A stretch of 64,000 bases of DNA from Anabaena sp. UHCC 0204. GTDB taxonomy: Bacteria > Cyanobacteriota > Cyanobacteriia > Cyanobacteriales > Nostocaceae. Location: contig NZ_VIKW01000002.1 of NCBI RefSeq assembly GCF_009711975.1, forward strand, positions 62,001 through 126,000, read 5' to 3'. Both the position numbers and the translations under genes were made by a program. The notes below the pieces were generated by a model. It saw nothing but the letters and a program-made list of their open reading frames with translations. It had not been told where the DNA came from and did no database searches. Position 1 is the first letter of the stretch. Each line of letters opens with the position of its first letter. This document shows positions 18,075-26,482 of this stretch, one piece after another.

Positions 18075-18335
18075 TTAACGCTGCACAGTTGACTCTGCAT
18101 AGCTACTAGCACCAAACTCGCTACCTCTGGCGCTAGGTACTAAAGTCCAACCTGCTTTCAAGAGTTTTTGATAAGTTGCCCAACCCTTAGAACCGCCAGG
18201 AATGCGATAATCTGGAACTGAAAGTTGGGGGAAAGCTGTGTAAGGCCGCCAAGGTTGTCCAGGTGCAGTTTGCAGGTGTAAAATCTTTTCATCATCGCCG
18301 CCAGACTTAGATAACCAGCACATTTGTCGAAGCAT
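18075..18335 (-). CDS. Conserved-looking hypothetical protein (86 aa)
   Basis: Starts MLRQMCWLSKSGGDDEKILH at the ATG 18335, with AGGAG 7 nt upstream; the frame also has a TTG two codons earlier. It carries an aromatic, proline-rich segment (GQPWRPYTAFPQLSVPDYRI) and ends with SEFGASSYAESTVQR. No membrane segment is seen. The clean ribosome-binding site and composition support a real gene. I do not recognise a function. Confidence 0.6.
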   Translation of the reverse strand: MLRQMCWLSKSGGDDEKILHLQTAPGQPWRPYTAFPQLSVPDYRIPGGSKGWATYQKLLKAGWTLVPSARGSEFGASSYAESTVQR

Positions 18336-18341
18336 GATCAA

Positions 18342-18870
18342 CTCCTTAATTTTTTAGCTGAAATATCACAATGACGCTAACTGCGGATATTTAGTAGTGT
18401 GGGAAATTGCTGTAAAATTGTTTTTGTTCCCGATCTAAAATCCCAAATTGGTATGACTAGTTTTGGTTATGTCATCCTGAATTGTGATAAAGTTGTTTTG
18501 GCCTGATGGTTAAGGCTGTAAAGATTATTTTTGTCAGATAAATTATTTAGGAAGATAAACTCCTGTGGGTTGCTGTTTATTAAGATGAACAAGAACAATG
18601 ATTTTGGTTCTTGATGTTTTTTTGCTAGGGGAATATTTTTATCATGTTATCTACGGTTGCTAAAATTGTATGTATCTATAGTTACGATTTTTCATAAATG
18701 ATTAAAAATTAATTGGCAACAACAACCAGAATGTGTGGAGTTAAGGCTCAAAATGCTTATAAAATCAGCATTTAAAAGATTTGATGTTTCTGGAAAATGA
18801 TCAACTATCACCGTTATAATTTAGGATAGTTATATATTTATTTTTCTATTCACATAGATAAGCAAAGATA
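18342..18870. other. Intergenic region, no gene seen
   Basis: About 530 nt of AT-rich DNA between divergent genes. I see no tRNA, repeat family or long inverted repeat in it. It should contain the promoters for the genes at 18335 (minus) and 18871 (plus). Confidence 0.5.
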
Positions 18871-19287
18871 ATGAATAACCCAGTTATTTGGATAAATGGA
18901 GACTGTCTAAGTCCCCATAACCCTGCACTTCAAGAATATCCCCAAGCCCCCGCCCTTTGGGTTTGGGATGATGTTTTAATTTCTGAATGGCAAATTGGTA
19001 TCAAACGCCTAACTTTTATTTATGAATGTTTGCTAGAATTACCTGTGGAAATTCGGCGGGGAAATATAGCAGCAGAAATTTTAAATTTTACGAAAGAACA
19101 TAATGCTAATTTAGTGGTGACTACAGATAGCCCCAGTCCGAGATTTAATGATATTTGTAATCAAATTCATAATTCTATAAAGCTAGAAATTTTGTCAGTA
19201 GAACCATTTTTTGAATATGATGGATATATTGATTTACAGCGGTTTTCCCGTTATTGGAAAGTAGCAAAAAAATATGTTTTTGAATAA
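18871..19287 (+). CDS. Stand-alone photolyase N-terminal-domain-like protein
   Basis: 138 residues that look like only the N-terminal alpha/beta domain of a DNA photolyase/cryptochrome. VIWINGDCLSPHNPALQ resembles the W.R.DLR..DN.AL opening, ALWVWDD the second strand, LTFIYECLLELP the FL.ESL..L helix, and LVVTTDSPSPRFNDI the next strand. The FAD-binding helical domain is absent, so repair activity is not expected. It may be a conserved cyanobacterial single-domain protein. Its stop codon is 87 nt before tldD on the same strand. Confidence 0.55.
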   Translation: MNNPVIWINGDCLSPHNPALQEYPQAPALWVWDDVLISEWQIGIKRLTFIYECLLELPVEIRRGNIAAEILNFTKEHNANLVVTTDSPSPRFNDICNQIHNSIKLEILSVEPFFEYDGYIDLQRFSRYWKVAKKYVFE

Positions 19288-19373
19288 AAAAATAAATATT
19301 GTGTAGAGATGTTACCTGGAATGTCTCTACAACTAAAACGACGAATAAATATTGTTTATTAGTGATTTCGGAA

Positions 19374-20765
19374 ATGACAACTAAACTTACTGATGTTCAA
19401 AATCTCCTCTCAGATTTAATTTCCCGTTACTCTTCCCGTGTGGATTATTTGATGATTCGCTTGGAAGAAGCAGAGGGAACAGATATTGTTTTGCGTGGTG
19501 ATAAAGTGGAAACTCTCAGCGAGGGAATTTCCATTGGTGGCCATGTTCGCACTTGTTACAAAGGTGGCTGGGGATTAAGTAGTTTTAATAAATTAGCAAC
19601 CATTGAAGAACGCATAGAAGAAGCGATCGCCGCAGCCCGGATAGTGGGTGATGAAGAAACTATACTCGCAGCGATTGATCCCGTACAAGCTGTATGTAAA
19701 TTACCGCTATTGGGTACTGATCCCCGTCAGGTTTCATTAAAGCAGAAAAAGGAATTATGCGATCGCTATACAGACTTACTCAAAACAGTTGATCACCGAA
19801 TTACTACTACCTCTGTACGTTATAATGACAGCACCCAGCGTGTAATTATCGTCACATCAGAAGGGACTTTCATAGATCAATCCTGGGTAGATATGGAAAT
19901 GCGCTTTGCTGCTACAGCCAGGAATGGAGAAACCGTCCAAACTGGTAGAGAAACCACAGGTTCTCGCAAAGCTTATGAAGACTTAACTAATTTAGACAAA
20001 CAAGTTAAAGGTGCAGCCGAAAGAGCGGTTACGTCTTTATCTTTACCATCAGTCAAAGGTAATACGTACACCGTCGTCATTGATCCTATTCTCAGCGGTT
20101 TATTTGTTCATGAAGCTTTTGGACATCTTTCCGAAGCAGATATGGCCTATGAAAACCCGGATATTCTCGAAGTTATGACTTTAGGAAGACGTTTTGGACC
20201 CGAAGAACTGCAAATATTTGATGGTGCTGCACCCCAAGGACATCGCGGTAGCTATTTTTATGACGATGAAGGTACACCTGCAACGACTACGCAATTAATT
20301 GAAGATGGTGTATTAGTTGGTAGACTGCATTCCCGTGAAACTGCTGGTAAATTAGAAGAAACACCCACAGGTAATGCTCGTTGTCTCAATTATCACTTTT
20401 CCCCCATTGTCAGAATGACGAATACCTGGATTGAACGTGGTAAAACTCCAGTCACAGATTTATTTACAGGGATTAAAGAAGGGGTTTTTGCTCAAAATTG
20501 GTTAGGGGGAATGACGAATGGGGAAATGTTCACTTTCAGTGCGGGGGAAGCTTGGATGATTAGAAATGGCAAAATTGCTGAACCTGTCAAGGATGTCACT
20601 CTTTCCGGTAACGTTTTCCAAACCCTCGCAGATATCGAAGCCATTGGTGATGATTTTTACTGGGATGAATCCGGGGGTTGTGGGAAAGGTGGACAAAATG
20701 GTTTACCTGTCGGTTGCGGTGGTCCAAGTTTACGCATTCGAGATGTTGTGGTGGGAGGAGAATAG
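19374..20765 (+). CDS. tldD: TldD metalloprotease
   Basis: Zinc metallopeptidase of the TldD/TldE (PmbA) family, which degrades unfolded or modified peptides in the cytoplasm. The zinc-binding HExxxH motif is HEAFGHLSEAD, followed by the conserved GRRFGPE and RGSYFYDDEGTPA segments and a glycine-rich end (GGCGKGGQNGLPVGCGGPS). The ATG at 19374 gives 463 residues starting MTTKLTDVQNLLSDLISRYS. An upstream in-frame ATG at 19299 would add 25 atypical residues. The partner tldE is not in the window. Confidence 0.93.
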   Translation: MTTKLTDVQNLLSDLISRYSSRVDYLMIRLEEAEGTDIVLRGDKVETLSEGISIGGHVRTCYKGGWGLSSFNKLATIEERIEEAIAAARIVGDEETILAAIDPVQAVCKLPLLGTDPRQVSLKQKKELCDRYTDLLKTVDHRITTTSVRYNDSTQRVIIVTSEGTFIDQSWVDMEMRFAATARNGETVQTGRETTGSRKAYEDLTNLDKQVKGAAERAVTSLSLPSVKGNTYTVVIDPILSGLFVHEAFGHLSEADMAYENPDILEVMTLGRRFGPEELQIFDGAAPQGHRGSYFYDDEGTPATTTQLIEDGVLVGRLHSRETAGKLEETPTGNARCLNYHFSPIVRMTNTWIERGKTPVTDLFTGIKEGVFAQNWLGGMTNGEMFTFSAGEAWMIRNGKIAEPVKDVTLSGNVFQTLADIEAIGDDFYWDESGGCGKGGQNGLPVGCGGPSLRIRDVVVGGE

Positions 20766-21043
20766 TTCTTCCTTATCAAGATTAACTTTAACATATTTTT
20801 TGGCGCAAGTCAATAGCCTCAACCCATAAAACGCGAAAAATTATCATTCATTTTACATACTCGACTTCTCCAAGCAGTCGGGTATTTGATTTTTGGGAAC
20901 TTATGGGAGGTGTTTAGGAAGAAATAATCAAATTTAGGACATTTAATTCATGAGAATTTAATAGGTACTTTTCTGTAAATATTTTATTTCTGATTTTTTC
21001 TAAGCTATAACTTCTAAATACCACAAAGGAAGAAAGAGGGTAT

Positions 21044-21634
21044 TTAAATACTCTTTCTTATCACTAGATCTATTTGTTGTAATAGTGATTCTAGAGTTGA
21101 AGAATTATCTAAATTTACGTCAGCACGGGCGATTTTTTCAGATATGGGTAATTGGCTGTTAATTCTTGCTGCTGCTTGTTCTGGTGTTAAATTATTTCTT
21201 TCTATTAATCGTTGTTGTTGCTGTTGTGCTGAACAAGATACAACCCAAATTTGATTAACTAGGCTTTCTAAATTGGCTTCAAATAATAGGGGAATTACTA
21301 AAATCAACGTATTTGCAGATGATTCCTTAATAGCTTGATCAAAACAATTTCTCACATAAGGATGAATTACACTTTCTACCCAATCACGTTCTTCTGGTTG
21401 ATTAAAAATGATTTCTCCTAATTTGGCTCTATTTAAATTACCATCATGTAATATGATTTCTGTCCCATATTTTTCAGCAATTTGTGACAGAATAGGAGAA
21501 CCGACAGATACCGCATCTCTCGCATAAATATCTGCATCTAAAATCGGTAAATTGTAAGCAGTAGCTAAATAATTCGCAACTGTACTTTTACCAGTCGCAA
21601 TACCACCAGTTAAACCAATTAAGTTTTTATTCAT
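21044..21634 (-). CDS. coaE: Dephospho-CoA kinase
   Basis: Last step of coenzyme A synthesis, phosphorylating dephospho-CoA at the ribose 3'-OH. The P-loop GLTGGIATGKSTVANYL is at the N-terminus, with DADIYARDAV, HPYVRNCFD and LVIPLLFE, all family landmarks. Length 196 residues is normal. It is the third gene in a same-strand run with cobA and hemD, 23 nt after hemD, so probably in one operon. Confidence 0.95.
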   Translation of the reverse strand: MNKNLIGLTGGIATGKSTVANYLATAYNLPILDADIYARDAVSVGSPILSQIAEKYGTEIILHDGNLNRAKLGEIIFNQPEERDWVESVIHPYVRNCFDQAIKESSANTLILVIPLLFEANLESLVNQIWVVSCSAQQQQQRLIERNNLTPEQAAARINSQLPISEKIARADVNLDNSSTLESLLQQIDLVIRKSI

Positions 21635-21657
21635 TAGTTAGTTATAAATAAGGATAT

Positions 21658-22500
21658 TTAAACCTCTTCCTGCTCCGTCTCTGCGCTCTCTGCGTCTCTG
21701 CGGTTCGTTATTCTTAGATATTTAATTATAGCATTTGTTAAACCTTCCAAAGTATATTCTTCCGCTTCAATATCTACCCTTCCAAAGACAGAATGACAAG
21801 TTTTTGAAGTTTGGGGACCAATAGAAGCGATACAAACTCTAGCTAAATTTTCCGGGTTGTAAGTAAAGATATGCGCTGTTAACTGGGAGAAAAATTGCAC
21901 TGTTTTAGAACTAGCAAAAGTAATAATATCTATGGTATTATTAACCAAGGCATATTCAGCCGCAGCAGGGATACTTTGAGGACAGCAAGATTCATAAGCG
22001 GGAACTTCAATTACTTCTGCACCTTTTGCGGTTAACTCTTTAACTAATACTTCCCTTCCACCAGTTTCAACTCTGGGAAATAATATCTTTTTACCTGTTA
22101 GTGATTCGGGAAAGTTTTCAACTAAAGAATCAGCAACAAAATTAGGAGGAATAAAATCCGGTTGAATATTTTGTTTTTGCAAACTTTGGGCGGTTTTTTC
22201 ACCAACAACGGCAATTTTTACACCAGCTAAAGCACTTTTATTTTGACCAGATTTTTCTAATCTACTAAAAAAGTATTCTACACCATTACTAGAAGTGAGA
22301 ATTAGCCAATTGAAAGATGATAAATCCGAAATTGCTTGATCTAAAGCTTCCCAACTGCTAGGGGGTCCAATTTCTAAAGCTGGCATTTCTATTACTTTAG
22401 CACCTGCTGCCGTTAAGCGATCGCTCAATTGATTTGATTGTCCCACGGAACGGGTAACTAAGATGGTTTTACCAGCAAGGGGAGAAAGATTATAATTCAC
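21658..22500 (-). CDS. hemD: Uroporphyrinogen-III synthase
   Basis: Cyclises hydroxymethylbilane to uroporphyrinogen III, the branch point to heme, chlorophyll, bilins, siroheme and cobalamin. LSPLAGKTILVTRSVGQSNQ, FNWLILTSSNGVEYFF and DIITFASSKTVQFF are family segments. The most likely start is the GTG at 22500 (280 aa). The longer frame to a TTG at 22542 runs into a dispersed GCAAAGACGC repeat (22530-22545) and adds unrelated residues. It lies 59 nt after cobA and before coaE on the same strand. Confidence 0.9.
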   Translation of the reverse strand: MNYNLSPLAGKTILVTRSVGQSNQLSDRLTAAGAKVIEMPALEIGPPSSWEALDQAISDLSSFNWLILTSSNGVEYFFSRLEKSGQNKSALAGVKIAVVGEKTAQSLQKQNIQPDFIPPNFVADSLVENFPESLTGKKILFPRVETGGREVLVKELTAKGAEVIEVPAYESCCPQSIPAAAEYALVNNTIDIITFASSKTVQFFSQLTAHIFTYNPENLARVCIASIGPQTSKTCHSVFGRVDIEAEEYTLEGLTNAIIKYLRITNRRDAESAETEQEEV

Positions 22501-22559
22501 GGTTGTTGCATTAATAATTTTTGGTTTCGCGCAAAGACGCAAAGAAGAGATTTTTTAGA

Positions 22560-23279
22560 TTACAGGTAATTGCGTAATCGTACAACTTCACCAATGACTA
22601 TGACTGCGGGAGAGAGAGATAAACCAGCGGTTTGTTGGAGGATATTTCCCAATTCTCCTGTCCAGATTTGTTGGTTTGGTGTTCCAGCCCAACGGATAAT
22701 AGCAATGGGTGTAGAAGAGGATTTTCTATATTTTATCAGTTGATGGATTATTTCTGGTAAATTTTTTCCTCCCATCAAAATTACTAAGGTTTCTAAGCTT
22801 GCTAATGCTTCCCAGTTTAAAGTTTCTGGTTCATGGGCTGTACAGACTGTAAAACAACGACTAAGTACATTATCTGTGAGAGGAATTCCGGCTAATAATG
22901 GTGCTGCTAATGCGGAAGAAATTCCGGGAATGATTTCAAATTCACAACCTGCTTTTTTTAAAGCTTCAATTTCTAAAATACAGCGACCAAATATAAAAGG
23001 ATCTCCTGATTTTAGTCTAATAACTTGTTTGCCTTCTAAAAAATATTTTACCAAAAAATCGTTAATTTCAGTTTGGGAAGTGCTGGGTTTACCACCCCGT
23101 TTACCAACATCTATTTTTAGACAATCAGCAGGGACGCAATCTAATAATTGACTATCAACTAAAGCATCATAAACCAATACTTGAGCAGTTCCCAAAAGAC
23201 GATAGGCTTTAACTGTTAAATATTCTACATCTCCAGGACCAGCACCAACTAGATAAACTTTACCCATTTCTGTAATCAT
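22560..23279 (-). CDS. cobA: Uroporphyrinogen-III C-methyltransferase
   Basis: SAM-dependent methylation of uroporphyrinogen III at C2 and C7 to precorrin-2, for siroheme and cobalamin. VYLVGAGPGDVEYLTVKAYR is the N-terminal SAM-site motif, and RLKSGDPFIFGR, PGISSALAAPLLAGIPLT and VILMGGKNL are further conserved blocks. It is a stand-alone domain of 239 residues, without CysG oxidase/chelatase. GGAG about 12 nt before the ATG at 23279 supports that start; a second ATG at 23267 is possible. It leads the cobA-hemD-coaE run. Confidence 0.94.
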   Translation of the reverse strand: MITEMGKVYLVGAGPGDVEYLTVKAYRLLGTAQVLVYDALVDSQLLDCVPADCLKIDVGKRGGKPSTSQTEINDFLVKYFLEGKQVIRLKSGDPFIFGRCILEIEALKKAGCEFEIIPGISSALAAPLLAGIPLTDNVLSRCFTVCTAHEPETLNWEALASLETLVILMGGKNLPEIIHQLIKYRKSSSTPIAIIRWAGTPNQQIWTGELGNILQQTAGLSLSPAVIVIGEVVRLRNYL

Positions 23280-23371
23280 TTTTAGTAATTACTCCTCAAT
23301 AAAGGTTGTTATATTATAATAAAGTTACTCAAACATGATATAATTCTTATGAAGTCTTTACAAGACTATAC

Positions 23372-23707
23372 ATGGATAAATTAGAAAGATATCAACATTA
23401 TATTGAAAGTATTCTCGAAGAATATAGTCAATATAAACCATCCTATGGAGATGTAGAATTACAGGTAATTCTTGATAAAGAACATAATCATTATCAATTA
23501 ATGACTGTGGGATGGAATGGAGAAAAACGCATTTATGGAATCATGCTACATATTGATATCAAAGATGGTAAAATTTGGATACAACATAATGGAACTGAAA
23601 GAAGAATTGCTCAAGATTTATTAGAATTAGGAGTACCAAAACAAGATATTGTTTTAGCATTTCATTCACCAACTAGAAGAAAGTATAGTGATTTTGCGGT
23701 GAGTTAA
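23372..23707 (+). CDS. xisI: XisI family protein (no adjacent XisH)
   Basis: 111 residues, MDKLERYQHYIESILEEYSQ to DIVLAFHSPTRRKYSDFAVS, full length. No xisH precedes it; cobA is upstream on the opposite strand. It lies 68 nt before the kinase-FGE gene on the same strand. A 41-nt stretch of this gene (23555-23595) recurs identically at 26370-26410, fused there to a kinase-gene fragment. The biochemical role of XisI outside fdxN excision is unknown. Confidence 0.92.
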   Translation: MDKLERYQHYIESILEEYSQYKPSYGDVELQVILDKEHNHYQLMTVGWNGEKRIYGIMLHIDIKDGKIWIQHNGTERRIAQDLLELGVPKQDIVLAFHSPTRRKYSDFAVS

Positions 23708-23775
23708 TTAGGTTTGGGGTAAAAATAGACAATATTGTATAATTATACTGAGATAATTAACCCCAACGAGCATTT

Positions 23776-25470
23776 ATGAGTCAGTGTCTTAACCCCGACT
23801 GTCTACAGCAAAATCCACCGAAGACGATATTTTGTCAACGTTGTGGGAGTAAACTGGTATTACAAGAACGGTATCGTGGTGTACGGGTTATTGGTGAAGG
23901 TGGCTTTGGGAGAACCTTTTTAGCAGTAGACGAACAAAGATTAGATACTCCCTGTGTAATTAAGCAATTTTTACCCCAACAGTCGGGAAGTGCGGCTTTA
24001 GAAAAAGCGACGGAGTTATTTAAACAACAAGCTTTTCGACTGCGAGATTTAGGGAAACATTCACATATTCCAGATTTACTGGCTTTCTTTCCCCAAGAAG
24101 GAAGATTATATTTAATTCAGGAATTTATTGAAGGTAAAAATCTGTTAGATGAATTAGAACAAAAAGGGAAATTTAGCGAGTCGGAAGTTAAACAGATATT
24201 AATTGAATTATTACCTATTTTACAATTTGTCCATGATAATAAGGTCATTCATAGAGATATTAAACCAGAAAATATTATTAGAAGTTCTCAAACTGGCGCT
24301 TTATTCTTAATTGATTTTGGAGTTTCTAAGGAAGTTGGGGGAAGTGTTCTGACTAGAGTGGGGACGATTACAGGAACGCCGGGATATGCACCACCGGAAC
24401 AATTTCGCGGGATGGTTTTTCCTAATAGTGATCTTTATAGTTTAGCTGTAACTTGTATTCGATTATTAACGGGATGTTTCCAAAACGCTGATGATTCTGA
24501 TGCACTTTTTGATTCTATGAGAATGCAGTGGGTATGGAAAGAAAAGATTTCTGTAAGTAAGGGGTTAGAAATAGTTTTTGATAAAATGTTGCAGGATTTA
24601 CCTATTAATCGTTTTCAGTCTGCTAAAGAAGTTTTCTTAGCATTGCAAAATAGGAAATTTCCAACACCACCAAAATTACCAGTTTCTGCTATTCCTGTAC
24701 TAACAGTTCCACCAAAAATTATTTCTTTACCACCAAAACTACCAGTTTCTCCTACGCATAACGAAAATTTAGGGAATGGTTTGATTTTAGAAATGGTAGC
24801 TATTTCTGGAGGGACATTCCTCATGGGTTCACCAGTAGGAGAAGGAAATGATAATGAAAAACCCCAACATGAAGTTACAGTTCCACCTTTTTATATGGGG
24901 AAATATCCTGTCACTCAAGCACAATGGGAAAGGGTAGCAGTTTTACCAAAAGTGAAGATAGATTTAAATCCCAAGCCATCACAGTTCCAAGGGACAAATC
25001 TCCCCGTTGAAAATGTATCATGGCTTAATGCACAGGAATTTTGTACTAGACTAAGTAACACTACAGGTAAAATATATCGTTTACCGAGCGAAGCTGAATG
25101 GGAATATGCCTGTAGAGCCAAAACTACAACTCCCTATCACTTCGGTGATACCATCAGTACAGATTTAGTGAATCACAATGGGAAGTATGAACAAACCACA
25201 GATATAGGAAAATTTATTCCTAATGCTTTTGGTTTGTATGATATGCACGGGAATGTATGGGAGTGGTGTGAAGATGAGTGGTATGAAAATTATATAAAAG
25301 CACCTGATTTTGGGAGTAATCTGATTAGTCAACGCAATATTAAGCTAATGCGTGGTGGTTCTTGGATAGATGATGCTAAGTATTGTTGCTCGGCTAGTCG
25401 TCGTGGAAATTCCCGTGCTTATCGTTACTTTAACTGCGGTTTTCGAGTCGTCTTCTCTCCCATAACTTAG
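23776..25470 (+). CDS. Ser/Thr protein kinase fused to FGE-sulfatase (SUMF1) domain
   Basis: 564 residues. A zinc ribbon (CLNPDC...CQRCG, residues 4-23) precedes a Hanks-type kinase with the glycine loop GEGGFG (40-45), lysine in VIKQF (63), catalytic HRDIKPENI (159-167), DFG (180-182) and APPEQ. After a proline-rich linker (about 295-330) comes a formylglycine-generating-enzyme-like domain: GGTFLMGSPVG, MGKYPVTQAQW, RLPSEAEWEYACRA, GLYDMHGNVWEWCEDEW and RGGSW...GFRVVF. FGE folds in such fusions often act as ligand-binding C-type-lectin-like modules. The C-terminal segment is rich in NNY codons and resembles a DGR variable region. Confidence 0.92.
   Translation: MSQCLNPDCLQQNPPKTIFCQRCGSKLVLQERYRGVRVIGEGGFGRTFLAVDEQRLDTPCVIKQFLPQQSGSAALEKATELFKQQAFRLRDLGKHSHIPDLLAFFPQEGRLYLIQEFIEGKNLLDELEQKGKFSESEVKQILIELLPILQFVHDNKVIHRDIKPENIIRSSQTGALFLIDFGVSKEVGGSVLTRVGTITGTPGYAPPEQFRGMVFPNSDLYSLAVTCIRLLTGCFQNADDSDALFDSMRMQWVWKEKISVSKGLEIVFDKMLQDLPINRFQSAKEVFLALQNRKFPTPPKLPVSAIPVLTVPPKIISLPPKLPVSPTHNENLGNGLILEMVAISGGTFLMGSPVGEGNDNEKPQHEVTVPPFYMGKYPVTQAQWERVAVLPKVKIDLNPKPSQFQGTNLPVENVSWLNAQEFCTRLSNTTGKIYRLPSEAEWEYACRAKTTTPYHFGDTISTDLVNHNGKYEQTTDIGKFIPNAFGLYDMHGNVWEWCEDEWYENYIKAPDFGSNLISQRNIKLMRGGSWIDDAKYCCSASRRGNSRAYRYFNCGFRVVFSPIT
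25351..25451 (+). other. Candidate DGR variable region at the 3' end of the kinase-FGE gene
   Basis: Between the RGGSW codons and the GFRVV codons, 20 of 24 codons end in C or T. These are the NNY codons expected where template AAY codons have been adenine-mutagenised. The segment ends with a GGTTTTCGAGTCGTC block, as in many cyanobacterial FGE-type targets. No reverse transcriptase, Avd gene or matching template repeat is in the window. An ordinary FGE end remains possible. Confidence 0.35.
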
Positions 25471-25966
25471 TAGCACTTTACCCTTTCAAATATTTTTAAC
25501 CGAAAATGTCTGAATCAGGATATCCAGGATTTGAGGATTAACAGGATTTTGTGTGAAGTTTGATTTTTTGGAATGTGAGGATTTTTGGATGTTACCTGAA
25601 TTATGATGTAGGAAAGATATGATTTTTAAATGAATCTGAAAATATATGATAGTTAATCAAATAAAAATCCTGAAAATCCTTTAATCCTGAGTATCCTGAT
25701 TCTGACAGTGGAGATATTAATTAAAAAATAAACAACTCTGGCTGCTGTATTATAGCAATATTGGGCGTTGCTGATTAACGGTATGAATTTTAGTCTCACG
25801 CAAAGGCGCAAAGACGCAAAGGTAAGAGTTTTAAAGGTTCAATTTAGGAATTTCATACCTCAATATGGCTATCGCCACGCAGGCTATCAGCAACGCCGAA
25901 AAAGCTATAGAAAGAGTTTATTTGCATAGAACCCAGAAAGTCACACCTATATAGAGGAAGTTGAAA
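25471..25966. repeat. Repeat-filled intergenic region
   Basis: It contains the cyanobacterial motif AATCAGGATATCCAGGATTT (about 25513-25532) and an inverted diverged copy at about 25665-25706, ending TATCCTGATTCTGAC. A palindromic element follows at 25764-25897, whose 12-bp ends GGCGTTGCTGAT and ATCAGCAACGCC match perfectly, with an inner near-match GGTATGAATTT and AATTTCATACC. Inside it is a CGCAAAGGCGCAAAGACGC tandem motif. The first motif recurs at about 26291-26312. Confidence 0.7.
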
Positions 25967-26275
25967 ATGACCAAGAGTAATAATGCAATTAAAATCCTTG
26001 ACAAAATGACTGGTAACGATATTGAATTAGAAGCAATGATAGCCGAAGAATCTATCAATGCAGAAGTCGCACAACTAATTTATGCAGCTAGAACCAAAGC
26101 AGGTTTAACCCAGAAACAACTAGCAGAACTTATGGGGACAAAACAGCCTGTAATTGCTAGATTAGAAGATGCTAATTATGAGGGACATTCATTATCAATG
26201 TTGCAAAAAATAGCTCATGTCCTTAATCAAAAAGTGATAATTGATATGATACCCATAACTGCTAGTAGTAGGTAA
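25967..26275 (+). CDS. XRE-family helix-turn-helix regulator (HigA-like)
   Basis: 102 residues from the ATG at 25967, with AGAGGAAG directly upstream. The HTH is RTKAGLTQKQLAELMGTKQPVIARLE, close to HigA-type antitoxins and XRE regulators. The C-terminus (MLQKIAHVLNQKVIIDMIP) is also typical. A HigB-like toxin usually precedes such genes, but here upstream DNA is palindromic repeat with only a weak 13-codon toxin-like tail (HRTQKVTP) before it. It may be an orphan antitoxin. Confidence 0.8.
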   Translation: MTKSNNAIKILDKMTGNDIELEAMIAEESINAEVAQLIYAARTKAGLTQKQLAELMGTKQPVIARLEDANYEGHSLSMLQKIAHVLNQKVIIDMIPITASSR

Positions 26276-26369
26276 AATTGATGAATGTGTGAATCAGGAT
26301 ATCCAGGATTTGATTTTTTGCTAAATCCCTACAATGAATTTAAAAAAAACTCTTCTTTTGCGTCTTTTT

Positions 26370-26455
26370 GATATCAAAGATGGTAAAATTTGGATACAAC
26401 ATAATGGAACAATTTCGCGGTATGGTTTATTATAATAGCGATATTTACTGCCTCT
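26370..26455 (+). pseudogene. Chimeric scar: xisI fragment joined to kinase-gene fragment
   Basis: Bases 26370-26410 are identical over 41 nt to xisI 23555-23595. From the shared GGAAC the sequence switches to one resembling kinase gene 24401-24440 (AATTTCGCGG then about 75% match). The junction is what a deletion between GGAAC in xisI and GGAAC in the kinase gene would leave, so this is probably the residue of a former second xisI-kinase copy. It is not coding. Confidence 0.75.
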
Positions 26456-26482
26456 ATATTTAGTGATAGAGGCTAGTTTTAT

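Noticed and set aside
20566-20829. 87-codon frame overlapping the end of tldD
   Set aside because: It is a shifted frame of tldD, whose conserved glycine-rich C-terminus lies in the other frame.
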